Assembly (NCBI GenBank): GCA_035493955.1
Contig: DATJHI010000001.1
Span: 1 to 64,000 of the forward strand
Reading direction: 5' to 3'
DNA: 64,000 nucleotides
Source of the DNA: NCED01 sp035493955
GTDB lineage: Bacteria; Pseudomonadota; Alphaproteobacteria; Caulobacterales; Caulobacteraceae
Position 1 is the first letter of the stretch; each line of letters opens with the position of its first letter. The position numbers and the translations under genes are program-made. The notes beneath the pieces are model-generated. The model had not been told where the DNA came from, ran no database searches, and saw only the letters and a list, made by a program, of their open reading frames with translations. Shown piece after piece: positions 22,463 through 31,252 of the stretch.

Positions 22463-24211
22463 GTGCGTCTTCGCCCCCATCTCGCCACCATCCGTTTCAG
22501 GCTCGGCCTGGCGGTGGCCCTGGCGCTCACTCCCGTGCTGCTCCTGGGCGCGCTTCAGACGTTCAGCGAGTTCCGCCGCGACGCGCGCGCCCAGACCGTG
22601 ACGCTCACCATGGCGGCCGAGCGCAGCGCCGTCGTGGCCAGGGCGCGCATCAACGCCAGCACCGTCCTGTTGGAGACCCTCAGCCCCGATGCGGTCGGCC
22701 TGCGTTGCGCGCCCCGGCTCGCCGCCTTGCTGGAGCGCCAGCCCGGTTATCTGAACGTGATCCGGTTCGACCGCATCGGCCGGGTCCAATGCGCGGCCGG
22801 CAGTGTTCCGCCCGACCCCAAACGCCGCGACAGCGACTGGTTCACCCGGCTCAAAGCCGGTGCGCCCCTGGTGGTGGCGAGCGCTCCGGCCGGGGTCTAT
22901 GGACCTGACCCCGCCGTCCTGGCCGCCGTGCGGGCCGTGGACGATGCGGGCCAGTTCGACGGCGCCATGGTCTCCGTCATCCGCCTGGCCAGCCTTCCCC
23001 TGGGCGCAGGGGACGCCGACATGCCTGCGGGGTCGGACGTGGCCTTGATCGATGGATACGGACGGCCCCTGGTGGTCACGCGAAGCCAGGTCTTCGCCCA
23101 GCTGCCCAAGGGTTGGGCCCAGGCGGCGGACGGGCCGGGCGGCATGCTGTTCACCGCCCGCGACAGGACCGGTCACGACCGCGTGCACGCCGTGGCGCCG
23201 CTGATCAAGGGCGACGTCTATGTCGAGCTGTCAGCGCCGAAACCGGGATTGCTGTTCTGGGCGACGCTCAATCCCTTCGCCAGCATCATCCTGCCCTTGA
23301 TGGCTTGGCTGGCGGCCTGGGCGGCGGTGGCGGTGGTTTCGGAGCGGGTGGTGATCCGCTGGCTGACCTATCTCGACCGCATCGCCGCCATCTATGCGCG
23401 CGGCCGATTCTCGGTGCGTCCGGTCCAGGCCGAGAACGCGCCGGCGGAGATCCGGGCCCTGGCCCACACCCTGGAGACCATGGCTGCGGCCATCGTCCAG
23501 CGCGACACCTCCCTGCACGACAGTCTCGCCCACAAGGACGCGCTGATGCGGGAGATCCATCACCGGGTGAAGAACAACCTGCAGGTCATCACCTCGCTCC
23601 TGAACATGCAGCAGCGGGCCCTGACCGACCCGGCGGCGCGGGCGGCGATGTCCGACACCCGTCAACGCATCACGGCCCTGGCCCTGATCTATCGCGCCCT
23701 CTACCAGAGCCCGGACCTGCGCCGGGTCGACGTGCGCCAGTTCCTCGAGGAATTGACCGCGCATCTGACCGCCGGCGAGGGCGGACGACCCTCCAATGTC
23801 CGCACCCAACTCACGGCGGACGACCTGGAGATCGACCCGGACAAGCTGGCTCCCCTGGCCCTGTTCGCGGTGGAGGCCATCTCCAATGCCCGCAAGCACG
23901 CCTATGGCGAGGAGGGCGGGCTGATCCGGGTGCGTTTCGCGGTGACGGCCGAAGAGGTTGTGCTGGAGATTTCCGACGACGGCGACGGCGATTCGTCCGG
24001 GCTCGAGGACACGGGCGGGGTCGGTCGCACCCTGATGAGCGCTTTTGCGCGCCAGTTGAGGGGCCGTGTCGAGATCGGCCGCGGCGTCCAGGGCGGCGTG
24101 ACCGCGCGTCTGATTTTCCCCGCGCCGGAAGCGTCAGGGCCCGCCGACGGGATCGAAGGCTCGACATCCGACGCGCCGCCACGATCGGGGGGGAACCAGG
24201 CGGCTGCCTGA
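22463..24211 (+). CDS. Membrane sensor kinase of the HWE/HisKA_2 class (PhyK-like)
   Basis: 582 residues from a GTG start seven bases after ecfG. Two membrane helices (about 12-32 and 265-295) enclose a periplasmic sensor region of about 230 residues with three cysteines. HAMP-like and coiled segments lead to the HisKA_2 phosphoacceptor helix with His366-His367 in REIHHRVKNNLQVI; the ATPase domain has AVEAISNARKHAYG and ISDDGDG. HisKA_2/HWE kinases phosphorylate PhyR in the general stress response, and position beside phyR-nepR-ecfG makes this its likely activator. An EcfG promoter for the next gene lies inside its last codons. Confidence 0.9.
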   Translation: MRLRPHLATIRFRLGLAVALALTPVLLLGALQTFSEFRRDARAQTVTLTMAAERSAVVARARINASTVLLETLSPDAVGLRCAPRLAALLERQPGYLNVIRFDRIGRVQCAAGSVPPDPKRRDSDWFTRLKAGAPLVVASAPAGVYGPDPAVLAAVRAVDDAGQFDGAMVSVIRLASLPLGAGDADMPAGSDVALIDGYGRPLVVTRSQVFAQLPKGWAQAADGPGGMLFTARDRTGHDRVHAVAPLIKGDVYVELSAPKPGLLFWATLNPFASIILPLMAWLAAWAAVAVVSERVVIRWLTYLDRIAAIYARGRFSVRPVQAENAPAEIRALAHTLETMAAAIVQRDTSLHDSLAHKDALMREIHHRVKNNLQVITSLLNMQQRALTDPAARAAMSDTRQRITALALIYRALYQSPDLRRVDVRQFLEELTAHLTAGEGGRPSNVRTQLTADDLEIDPDKLAPLALFAVEAISNARKHAYGEEGGLIRVRFAVTAEEVVLEISDDGDGDSSGLEDTGGVGRTLMSAFARQLRGRVEIGRGVQGGVTARLIFPAPEASGPADGIEGSTSDAPPRSGGNQAAA

Positions 24212-24217
24212 CACGTT
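24192..24217 (+). promoter_or_regulatory. EcfG promoter of the entericidin gene
   Basis: GGAAC at 24192-24196, 17-base spacer, CGTT at 24214-24217. It overlaps the 3' end of the kinase gene. The start near 24224 gives a 24-base leader to the ATG at 24248. Confidence 0.7.
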
Positions 24218-24247
24218 GAAGCGTCGCCATTCCAGGAGAACTGAACC

Positions 24248-24385
24248 ATGCGCAAGATCATCGTGCTGCTCGTCGCCACCGCCGCCCTCGCCACCGCCGC
24301 CTGCAACACCGTCGCGGGTGCGGGCAAGGACGTCAGCTCCGCCGGCCACGCCGTGACCGATACGGCCCAGGACGCCAAGCACTAA
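24248..24385 (+). CDS. Entericidin-like small lipoprotein
   Basis: 45 residues. A lipoprotein signal ends at Cys19 (LATAAC) and is followed by NTVAGAGKDVSSAGHAVTDTAQDAKH, the entericidin A/B pattern. Entericidins are tiny outer-membrane lipoproteins of a stress-induced toxin/antidote pair in enterobacteria; in alphaproteobacteria single copies are common members of the EcfG regulon. AGGAGAA precedes the ATG and a consensus EcfG promoter lies just upstream. A hairpin after the stop ends the transcript. Confidence 0.85.
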   Translation: MRKIIVLLVATAALATAACNTVAGAGKDVSSAGHAVTDTAQDAKH

Positions 24386-24413
24386 CCCCGGCATCCACCT
24401 CGCATTTGCAACG

Positions 24414-24446
24414 CCCCGTCGCGACCCCGCGGCGGGGTGTTCGCTT
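24414..24446 (+). terminator. Terminator-like hairpin after the entericidin gene
   Basis: A 10-bp stem with one G-T pair (24414-24423 with 24428-24437) and the loop ACCC, then TGTTCGCTT. The T tract is poor, so efficiency is uncertain. Confidence 0.5.
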
Positions 24447-24511
24447 GACCATGGCCCCGCTTCCGCCCGCCCGGTCCCCGTTGTAAGGCTGGGCGCAACA
24501 GGGGGAGCGGC

Positions 24512-26185
24512 ATGACGGCGACCAGTGCGATCGGGACGGGCGAACCGGCGAGCGTAAAGAAGCGGACCAACATAGGCCTGGTGATCGCGGCCTCGGCCGC
24601 CGGCACCGCCTTCGAGTGGTACGACTTCTTCCTGTTCGTGCCCCTGGCTGCGATCCTGTCGAAGACCTTCTTCTCCGGCCTGAACGAGACGGCCAGCTAT
24701 GTCTTCGCCCTTGGCGCCTTCGCGGTGGGTTTCGCCTTCCGGCCCATCGGCGCCCTGATCTTCGGCCGCATCGGCGACCGGGTGGGACGCAAGGGGACCT
24801 TCCTGATCACCATGAGCCTGATGGGCTTCTCCACCTTCGCCCTCGGCCTGGTCCCCAGCTACGCTCAGGCCGGTATCCTGGCGCCGGTCCTGTTCATCGG
24901 TCTGCGCATCCTGCAGGGGCTGGCGCTCGGCGGCGAATGGGGCGGGGCGGCGATCTACATCGCCGAACATGTCGACGACAAAAAGCGTGGGGTGAGCGGC
25001 GCCTGGCTCGGCGGTTCGGCGGCCTTCGGCCTGCTGGGCGCCTTGGCGGTGGTGCTGGTCACCCGCGCGGTGTTCGGCGAGCCGGCATTCGTCGCCTGGG
25101 CCTGGCGGATTCCGTTCCTGTTCTCGGCCTTCCTGCTGGCGATCTCGGTGTGGATCCGGTTGAAGCTGCACGAGAGCCCGCTTTTCGCCAAGATGCGCGA
25201 CGAGGGCCACCGCTCCGAACGGCCCTATGCGGAATCCTTCCTGCAGTGGCCGAACCTGAAGCGGGTGCTGATGGTGCTGTTCGGCATCATGGTCGCGCAG
25301 GGTGCGGTCTGGTACCTGTGCTTCTTCTACGCCTCCTTCTTCATGGAGACGGTGATCAAGCTCCCCTCGGCGACCGTCAATCTGGTCATGATCGCCCTGG
25401 TGGTCGCCAGCGTGCCGCTCTACCTGGCCTTCGGGCTCCTGTCCGACCGGATCGGGCGCAAGCCGGTGATGCTGTTCGGCATGATCGTGACGGTGCTGTT
25501 CGCCTTCCCCGGATTCCACCTGATCACCCGGGCCGGCAACCCGGCCCTGGACCAGGCCTCGACCCGCGCTCCCGTGGTGGTCGTGGCGGACCCGGCCGAG
25601 TGCAGCCTGCAGTTCGACCCGGTGGGCAAGAGCCAGTTCCGCACCTCCTGCGACATCGCCAAAAGCACCCTGACCACGGCTGGCGTGTCCTATCAGAACC
25701 TGGCCGCCCCCGCCGGAACCCCGGCCCAGGTGAAGGTCGGCGAGGTGACGGTGCCTTCGGCCGACGGCCGCGGCCTCGACACCAAGTCCCTGGCCGCGCT
25801 GAAGACCGAGACCGCCGGCCGGATCAAGACGGCCCTGGCGGCGGCCGGCTACCCCCTGAAAGCCGATCCCGCCGGGATCAACCTTCTGGAGCTTTTCGGG
25901 GTGCTGCTGGTGTTCTGCATCGGGGCCACCGCCCTCTACGGGCCCCAGGCCGCCGCCCTTGTGGAGCTGTTCCCGACCCGGATCCGCTACACCGCCTTGT
26001 CGCTGCCCTATCACATCGGCACCGGTTGGGTCGGCGGCTTCCTCCCTGCGAGCGCCTTCGCCATGGTGGCGGCCAAGGGCGATATCTATTTCGGGCTCTG
26101 GTACCCGGTGGTGGCGACGACGGTCGCCGTCCTGGCGATGATCGCCTTCCTTCCCGAGACCAAGGGCAAGAGCCTGGATTTCTGA
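24512..26185 (+). CDS. MHS-family MFS transporter with a large loop insertion
   Basis: 557 residues, longer than the usual 430-450 for metabolite:H+ symporters (ProP/ShiA/KgtP type). The N-terminal half has the family marks AAGTAFEWYDFFLFVPLA, FRPIGALIFGRIGDRVGRK and GEWGGAAIYIAEH. The C-terminal half has FGLLSDRIGRKPVM and LVELFPTRIRYTALSLPYHIGTGW. Between these, about residues 345-455, is a soluble insertion (ECSLQFDPVG...STLTTAGVSYQNL...) that would hang from the loop before helix 9. Some proteobacterial relatives of about 550 residues carry a similar insertion. GGGGGAG precedes the ATG. The substrate cannot be read from sequence; organic acids, betaine or similar are usual. Confidence 0.9.
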   Translation: MTATSAIGTGEPASVKKRTNIGLVIAASAAGTAFEWYDFFLFVPLAAILSKTFFSGLNETASYVFALGAFAVGFAFRPIGALIFGRIGDRVGRKGTFLITMSLMGFSTFALGLVPSYAQAGILAPVLFIGLRILQGLALGGEWGGAAIYIAEHVDDKKRGVSGAWLGGSAAFGLLGALAVVLVTRAVFGEPAFVAWAWRIPFLFSAFLLAISVWIRLKLHESPLFAKMRDEGHRSERPYAESFLQWPNLKRVLMVLFGIMVAQGAVWYLCFFYASFFMETVIKLPSATVNLVMIALVVASVPLYLAFGLLSDRIGRKPVMLFGMIVTVLFAFPGFHLITRAGNPALDQASTRAPVVVVADPAECSLQFDPVGKSQFRTSCDIAKSTLTTAGVSYQNLAAPAGTPAQVKVGEVTVPSADGRGLDTKSLAALKTETAGRIKTALAAAGYPLKADPAGINLLELFGVLLVFCIGATALYGPQAAALVELFPTRIRYTALSLPYHIGTGWVGGFLPASAFAMVAAKGDIYFGLWYPVVATTVAVLAMIAFLPETKGKSLDF

Positions 26186-26235
26186 TCCACGCCGGGCTCG
26201 GCTCTCCTGGAAGCGAAAGGGCGCTCCGGTAAGGT

Positions 26236-27117
26236 TCAGGCCGTTGCGACGGGCAGCCGCTCGACCGTAACGCCCAATGCGCTCAGCCCCTCCAGGACTG
26301 CCTGGGTGGAAGCCTGGGAAACGTAAAGCACGGTCAGACCCTCGCCGGCCCAGGCGGCGAGATCGGCGGCAGTGGCGGTTTGCCGGCGCTCAGCGTCGCG
26401 GCGGGCAAAGGCCAGCACCTCGGGGGCGCAATCCTCGGCGGCGACGATGCGGTCGGCGGCCGCCAGAGCCCGGACCGCCGCCAGGCTCAGCAGCTCCGCC
26501 CGGGGCGGGGCCTCGAGCAACAGCACCCGGCCCTCGATCCGGGGGTCGTCCAGGGCGGCGATCGCCAGGGTCCGCGCCGTCTCCAGATCGCCGTCCTCCG
26601 CCGCTTTGCCGGCCGGACCTTTCAGCATCCGCCGCCAGTAGGCCCGACGGGCGGCGGCGTCGGGCAGGGCGGCCCGCACGGTCTTCTGCAATTCGCCCGA
26701 CAGCGCCGCCACCCGCCCCAGCCCCTCGGGCCAGCGCGCCTCCAGGCTGTTGCGCAGCAGGGTGGCGAAGATCGGAGCGGCGCCGCCGGTGCCGATGGCG
26801 GCGATCACCGGGCTGCGGTCGACGATGGCCGGGGTGTGGAAGTCGCCCAGGTGTTGGCGGTCGACCACATTGACCAGGGCGCCTGCGGCCCGCGCGGCGG
26901 CGGCCGCCGCCGCCGCCAGGCTCTCGTCCTGCACCGCCACGAACACCAGCCGCGCCCCGTCATACACGCCCGGCTCCAGCGCCTGGGTTTCGGCCACCGA
27001 GACGATCTCGCAGGGCGAACCGGCCACCAGCCGAGCCTTGGCCTGCGCCGCCTCGCCCTCGCCGACGATCACGATCCGGGCGCCGTAGAGCGGGATGAAG
27101 GCGGGAAAGGCGTTCAT
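26236..27117 (-). CDS. Siroheme-synthase N-terminal-type protein (precorrin-2 dehydrogenase-like) with a degenerate methylase remnant
   Basis: 293 residues from the ATG at 27117 (AAGGGA upstream). Residues about 1-195 follow the CysG N-terminal plan: FIPLYGARIVIVGEGEAAQAKARLV (NAD binding), then VNVVDRQHLGDFHTPAIVDRSPVIAAIGTGGAAPIFATLLRNSLE, the usual dehydrogenase/chelatase core. Residues about 215-262 match the beginning of a uroporphyrinogen methyltransferase (LLEAPPRAELLSLAAVRALAAADRIVAAEDCAPEVLAFARRDAERR), but the rest of the methylase is missing. So it looks like a trifunctional CysG that has lost its methylase. It is divergent from the moa operon. Confidence 0.8.
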   Translation of the reverse strand: MNAFPAFIPLYGARIVIVGEGEAAQAKARLVAGSPCEIVSVAETQALEPGVYDGARLVFVAVQDESLAAAAAAAARAAGALVNVVDRQHLGDFHTPAIVDRSPVIAAIGTGGAAPIFATLLRNSLEARWPEGLGRVAALSGELQKTVRAALPDAAARRAYWRRMLKGPAGKAAEDGDLETARTLAIAALDDPRIEGRVLLLEAPPRAELLSLAAVRALAAADRIVAAEDCAPEVLAFARRDAERRQTATAADLAAWAGEGLTVLYVSQASTQAVLEGLSALGVTVERLPVATA

Positions 27118-27199
27118 GGTCCCTTGTACCGCGGTCTGGGCGGGGCCGGCGATCCCAAACACTTCCGCCGGCGGGCCTCCGCGCCCATACTAAGAGGCG

Positions 27200-28246
27200 A
27201 TGAGCCCTTACGACGCCCCCGCCGCGTATTCGACCCTGGCCCCAGCGCAGACCCCGCTGGTCGATTCGTTCGGCCGGGCGATCCGCTACGTCCGGGTCTC
27301 GGTAACCGACCGCTGCGACCTGCGCTGCCTCTATTGCATGCCCGAGCGGATGCAGTTCCTGCCGCGGGCCGAGGTGCTGTCGCTGGAGGAGTTGGACCGG
27401 CTCTGCACCGTGTTCGTGGGCCTGGGCGCGCGCAAGCTGCGGCTGACCGGAGGCGAGCCCTTGATGCGCAAAGGCTTCATGACCCTGGTGGAGGGACTCT
27501 CGCGTCATCTCGCCTCGGGCGCCCTCGACGAGCTGACCCTGACCACCAACGCCACCCGCCTCGCCGAGTTCGCCCAGAGGCTGGCGGACGCGGGCGTGCG
27601 GCGGATCAATGTCTCGCTGGACAGCCTGGACCCGGCGACGTTCGCCCGCATCACCCGCGGCGGCGACTTGGCCCAGGTGCTGCGCGGCGTCGAGGCCGCC
27701 CAGGCGGCCGGGCTGAAGGTCAAGCTGAACACCGTGGCCCTGGCCCGGGACAACCGGGCCGAGATCCCCGCCATCCTGGCCTTCGCCCACGGGCGGGGAC
27801 TCGACCTGACCTTGATCGAGACCATGCCCATCGGCGAGGTCGAACAGGACCGCACCGACCAGTTCGTCTCGCTTGCCGACGTCCGCGACGACCTCGCCGC
27901 GATCTGGACGCTGACGTCGCTTCCCGACCAGACCGGCGGACCGGCGCGCTATGTCCGGGTGGAAGAGACGGGCGGCCGCCTGGGCTTCATCACCCCGCTC
28001 AGCCATACCTTCTGCGAGGCCTGCAACCGGGTGCGCCTGACCTGCACTGGCGTCCTGCACACCTGTCTTGGCCATGAGGACGCCGTCGACCTGCGCGGCG
28101 TCCTGCGCGCCAGTCCGCACGACGACGGCCCCCTGGCCGAGGCGGTGCGTCAGGCCATAGCCATGAAGCCGCAGGCCCACGACTTCCACATCGGTTGGGG
28201 CGACCGGCCGGCGGTGGCGCGGCACATGTCCACCACGGGAGGCTGA
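27200..28246 (+). CDS. moaA: GTP 3',8-cyclase MoaA
   Basis: 348 residues, radical SAM. The N-terminal cluster is Cys39-Cys43-Cys46 (DRCDLRCLYC), followed by RLTGGEPL for SAM binding. The second cluster is in FCEACNRVRLTCTGVLHTC. The chain ends HMSTTGG; the C-terminal Gly-Gly is required for MoaA function. It starts molybdenum-cofactor synthesis by converting GTP to cyclic pyranopterin precursor together with MoaC. First gene of moaA-D-E-B-C-moeA. Confidence 0.96.
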   Translation: MSPYDAPAAYSTLAPAQTPLVDSFGRAIRYVRVSVTDRCDLRCLYCMPERMQFLPRAEVLSLEELDRLCTVFVGLGARKLRLTGGEPLMRKGFMTLVEGLSRHLASGALDELTLTTNATRLAEFAQRLADAGVRRINVSLDSLDPATFARITRGGDLAQVLRGVEAAQAAGLKVKLNTVALARDNRAEIPAILAFAHGRGLDLTLIETMPIGEVEQDRTDQFVSLADVRDDLAAIWTLTSLPDQTGGPARYVRVEETGGRLGFITPLSHTFCEACNRVRLTCTGVLHTCLGHEDAVDLRGVLRASPHDDGPLAEAVRQAIAMKPQAHDFHIGWGDRPAVARHMSTTGG

Positions 28247-28250
28247 GGCG

Positions 28251-28496
28251 ATGGCCCGCGTGCTGCTGTTCGGCCCCCTCAGCGACATCGCCGGCTGGCG
28301 CGAGCGCACCGTCGATCCCGCACCCTCGACCCTGAAGGCCCTGCGCGCGGCCTTGTCGGCGGAAGACGCCGCCTTGGGCGAGGCCCTGGCGCGCCCCGGT
28401 GTGCAGGCGGCGGTCGACAAGATCCTGGTCCGCGGCGACGCGACCCTGGCGAACGGCGCCGAGGTGGCCTTCCTGCCGCCGATGAGCGGCGGCTGA
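28251..28496 (+). CDS. moaD: Molybdopterin synthase small subunit MoaD
   Basis: 81 residues with the ubiquitin-like fold and the C-terminal SGG, which is adenylated and thiocarboxylated to carry sulfur. VLLFGPLSDIAG at the start and VAFLPPMSGG at the end are diagnostic. It begins four bases after moaA. Confidence 0.94.
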   Translation: MARVLLFGPLSDIAGWRERTVDPAPSTLKALRAALSAEDAALGEALARPGVQAAVDKILVRGDATLANGAEVAFLPPMSGG

Positions 28497-28501
28497 GGCC
28501 G

Positions 28502-28972
28502 GTGATCCGGCTCACGCAGGCGCCTTTCGAGCCGGGCGCGCTTCTGGCCGAGTTTTCCCGTGGGCGACGGGAGACCGGGGCGATTGTCAGCTTCACCGGC
28601 CTGGTGCGCGCCGAAGGGGGCGACAGCGAGGCCCTTGAGCTCGAGGCCTATCCCGGCTTCACCGAGGCGGCGATCGAACGGATCGCTATGGCGGCCAAGG
28701 CGCGCTTTTCCCTGCAGGATCTGATGGTGGTCCATCGGATCGGGCGGGTCGGCCCCGGGGAACCCATTGTCTTCGTCGCCGCCGCCGCGGTCCACCGGCG
28801 CGCGGCTTTCGAAGGCGCCGACCATCTGATGGATTATCTGAAGAGTCGCGCGCCCTTCTGGAAGAAGAGCATCGGCGCGGGCGGCGAACGCTGGATCGAA
28901 CCCCGGCCGCAGGACTATGAAGACGCCGCGCGCTGGGACGAGCGCGCGCCAGGTTCGGAGCCCGCCTCATGA
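28502..28972 (+). CDS. moaE: Molybdopterin synthase large subunit MoaE
   Basis: 156 residues from a GTG start. It has ETGAIVSFTGLVRAEGG, LELEAYPGFTEAAIERI, VVHRIGRVGPGEPIVFVAAAAVHRRAAFEGADHLMDYLKSRAPFWKKS, the active-site region with the KK pair that transfers sulfur from MoaD to the precursor. The stop overlaps the moaB start (ATGA). Confidence 0.95.
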   Translation: MIRLTQAPFEPGALLAEFSRGRRETGAIVSFTGLVRAEGGDSEALELEAYPGFTEAAIERIAMAAKARFSLQDLMVVHRIGRVGPGEPIVFVAAAAVHRRAAFEGADHLMDYLKSRAPFWKKSIGAGGERWIEPRPQDYEDAARWDERAPGSEPAS

Positions 28973-29520
28973 ATGCGCCATCCAAGCTCGCCGCCGGGGG
29001 CCGGATCGACGAGGCCCTGCCGTTGAAAGCGGTCAGGATCGCTGTTCTCACCGTCTCCGATACCCGCGACGAGGAGAGCGACACCTCCGGCGACGTCCTG
29101 GCCGACCGGATCACCGGGGCAGGCCACGTCCTCGAGGCCCGGCACATCGTCCCCGACAACGTTGAGGCCATCCGCCTCCAGGTGCGCGCGTGGATCGCCC
29201 AGGGCGTAGAAGTGATCCTCACCACCGGCGGCACAGGCCTGACCGGACGCGACGTCACCCCCGAGGCGCTGGAGCCCCTGTTCGACAAGAAGATCGACGG
29301 CTTCTCGGTGGTGTTCCACTTGGTCAGCTACCAGAGCGTGGGCCTGTCCACCCTGCAGAGCCGCGCCACCGCAGGCATCATCGACGGCGTGTTCGTGTTC
29401 TGCCTGCCCGGGTCGAACGGGGCGGTGAAGGACGGCTGGAGCGTAATTGGGCCGCAGCTCGACAGCCGCCATATGCCCTGCAACCTGGTCGAGATCATGC
29501 CGCGGCTGCTCGAGCGATGA
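28969..29520 (+). CDS. moaB: Molybdenum cofactor protein MoaB/MogA family
   Basis: 183 residues of the MoCF fold: AVLTVSDTRDEESDTSGDVLADRI, VEVILTTGGTGLTGRDVTPEALEPL and CLPGSNGAVKDGW. In this family the enzyme adenylates molybdopterin before molybdate insertion, although E. coli MoaB itself is not essential. MoaB is favoured over MogA by the short form and by its place inside a moa operon; no separate mogA is in the window. Overlaps both neighbours by four bases. Confidence 0.9.
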   Translation: MNAPSKLAAGGRIDEALPLKAVRIAVLTVSDTRDEESDTSGDVLADRITGAGHVLEARHIVPDNVEAIRLQVRAWIAQGVEVILTTGGTGLTGRDVTPEALEPLFDKKIDGFSVVFHLVSYQSVGLSTLQSRATAGIIDGVFVFCLPGSNGAVKDGWSVIGPQLDSRHMPCNLVEIMPRLLER

Positions 29521-29996
29521 AGGGCCTCACCCACCTCGACCCCCAGGGGCGGGCGCGCATGGTGGACGTCTCGGATAAGCTCGCCACCGCCCGCGAGGCT
29601 GTGGCCAAGGGCCTGGTGCGGATGGCTCCGGAGACCCTGGCCCTGGCCCTTTCGGGGGATGCCAAGAAGGGCGACGTCATCGCCACCGCCGAACTGGCCG
29701 GGGTGATGGGCGCCAAGAAGACGGCCGAGTTGATCCCGCTCTGCCATCCCTTGAGCCTCAGCGCGGTGCGGGTGGCCATCGAGCCGGCGCAGGACGGGAC
29801 CGGGCTGACCATCACCGCGCGGGTCAAGACCACTGGACCGACCGGCGTCGAGATGGAGGCCCTGACCGCGGTCTCGGTGGCCGCCCTGACCCTTTACGAC
29901 ATGCTCAAGGCCGCGGACAAAACCATGACCATCGAGGCGGTGCGGCTGACGACCAAGACCGGGGGCGCTTCGGGCGACTTCCGGCGGGCGGAGTAG
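29517..29996 (+). CDS. moaC: Cyclic pyranopterin monophosphate synthase MoaC
   Basis: 159 residues. It starts at the ATG overlapping the moaB stop (ATGA). Signature segments: LTHLDPQGRARMVDVSDK, KGDVIATAELAGVMGAKKTAELIPLCHPL (catalytic His/Lys region) and TGVEMEALTAVSVAALTLYDMLKA. It acts after MoaA to form cPMP. Confidence 0.95.
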   Translation: MKGLTHLDPQGRARMVDVSDKLATAREAVAKGLVRMAPETLALALSGDAKKGDVIATAELAGVMGAKKTAELIPLCHPLSLSAVRVAIEPAQDGTGLTITARVKTTGPTGVEMEALTAVSVAALTLYDMLKAADKTMTIEAVRLTTKTGGASGDFRRAE

Positions 29997-30046
29997 GCCG
30001 TGCGGGCTTCGAACCGCGCGCGTCGAGCGAAGCAGGGACAGCCGGC

Positions 30047-31252
30047 TTGAAGAACCTCGCCGTCGAAGACGCTCGCGCCCGCATGCTGGCCGGGATCGCG
30101 CCGACCGGGATCGATCGGATCGCCCTGGACCAGGCGATGGGGCGGGTGCTGGCCGAACCGGTCGCCGCCCTGCGTGACCAGCCTCCTTTCGACGCCTCGG
30201 CCATGGATGGTTGGGCGGTGCGCCGCGCCGACGCAGCCGAGGTGCAGACCAGCCTCGCCGTCGCCGGGGAAAGCGCGGCAGGGCATGGCCATGTGCAGCC
30301 CCTTCGGCCGGGGCAGGCGGTGCGGATCTTTACCGGCGGCGCGGTCCCCGAAGGCGCGGACGTGGTGGTGATCCAGGAGGAGGCGGTGCGCGAGGGCGAC
30401 GCCGTCCGGGTGGGCCCGCTGGCCGACAAGGCCGCCCATATCCGTCGCCGGGGCGGCGACTTCCACGCCGGGGCCGTGCTGTTGCAGGCGCCCCTGCGCC
30501 TCGATCCTTGGCGGCTGTCCCTGGCGGCCTCGGCCGGTTCGCCCACGGTCCCGGTGTTTCGCCGTCCGCAGCTGGCCATCCTGACCACCGGCGAGGAGAT
30601 CGTGCCGCCGGGTTCCGAACCCGGACCCTTCCAGATCTTCGAATCGAACGGGACCGGCCTGTCGACCCTGGCCGCTGGTTGGGGTGCGGAGGTGGTCTTC
30701 GTCGGCCAGGTCGGGGACGACCGGGCGGCGATCGTCGCCGCAGTGCAGGGGATCGACGCCGACCTCATCGTCACCGTGGGGGGAGCCTCGGTCGGGGACC
30801 ACGACCTGGTCAAGCCGGCGCTGGAGCCGCTGGGCCTGCGGCTTTCCGTGGAGAGCGTGCGGGTGCGCCCGGGCAAGCCGACCTGGTTCGGGACCTTGGG
30901 CGACGGGCGCAGGGTGCTTGGCCTGCCGGGCAATCCGGCCTCGGCCTTCGTCTGCGCCGAGCTGTTCCTGCGGCCGCTGGTGAACGTCTGGCTGGGCCTT
31001 TCGGGAGACCTGCCCATGACCGCAGCCCGCCTGCTGGAGCCCCTAGGAGTCACGGGGCCGAGGGAGCATTGGATGCGGGCCGAACTGGGAGTCTCCAGGG
31101 ACGGCGTGCTGGGCGTGCGGCCCTTGCGCGACCAGGATTCTTCGCTGGTGACGATACTCGCCGGCGCCGGCGCCCTGCTGCGCCGTCCCGCCGACGCTGC
31201 GGCCGAGACGGCGGGCGCGGTGGTCGAGGTGTTGAGGCTAGACCGGCTCTAG
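30047..31252 (+). CDS. moeA: Molybdopterin molybdenumtransferase MoeA
   Basis: 401 residues from a probable TTG start with AGGGA upstream. Domain order is normal for MoeA: ARMLAGIAPTGIDRIALDQAMGRVLAEPV, DASAMDGWAV, FTGGAVPEGADVVV, the MoCF core (TTGEEIV, VTVGGASVGDHDLVK, GLPGNPASAF) and a C-terminal beta-barrel. It inserts molybdate into adenylated molybdopterin. Last gene of the operon, 50 bases after moaC; its stop overlaps the stop of the convergent sugar dehydratase gene. The oxidoreductase pair at 41.3-44.0 kb is a likely client for the cofactor. Confidence 0.95.
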   Translation: MKNLAVEDARARMLAGIAPTGIDRIALDQAMGRVLAEPVAALRDQPPFDASAMDGWAVRRADAAEVQTSLAVAGESAAGHGHVQPLRPGQAVRIFTGGAVPEGADVVVIQEEAVREGDAVRVGPLADKAAHIRRRGGDFHAGAVLLQAPLRLDPWRLSLAASAGSPTVPVFRRPQLAILTTGEEIVPPGSEPGPFQIFESNGTGLSTLAAGWGAEVVFVGQVGDDRAAIVAAVQGIDADLIVTVGGASVGDHDLVKPALEPLGLRLSVESVRVRPGKPTWFGTLGDGRRVLGLPGNPASAFVCAELFLRPLVNVWLGLSGDLPMTAARLLEPLGVTGPREHWMRAELGVSRDGVLGVRPLRDQDSSLVTILAGAGALLRRPADAAAETAGAVVEVLRLDRL

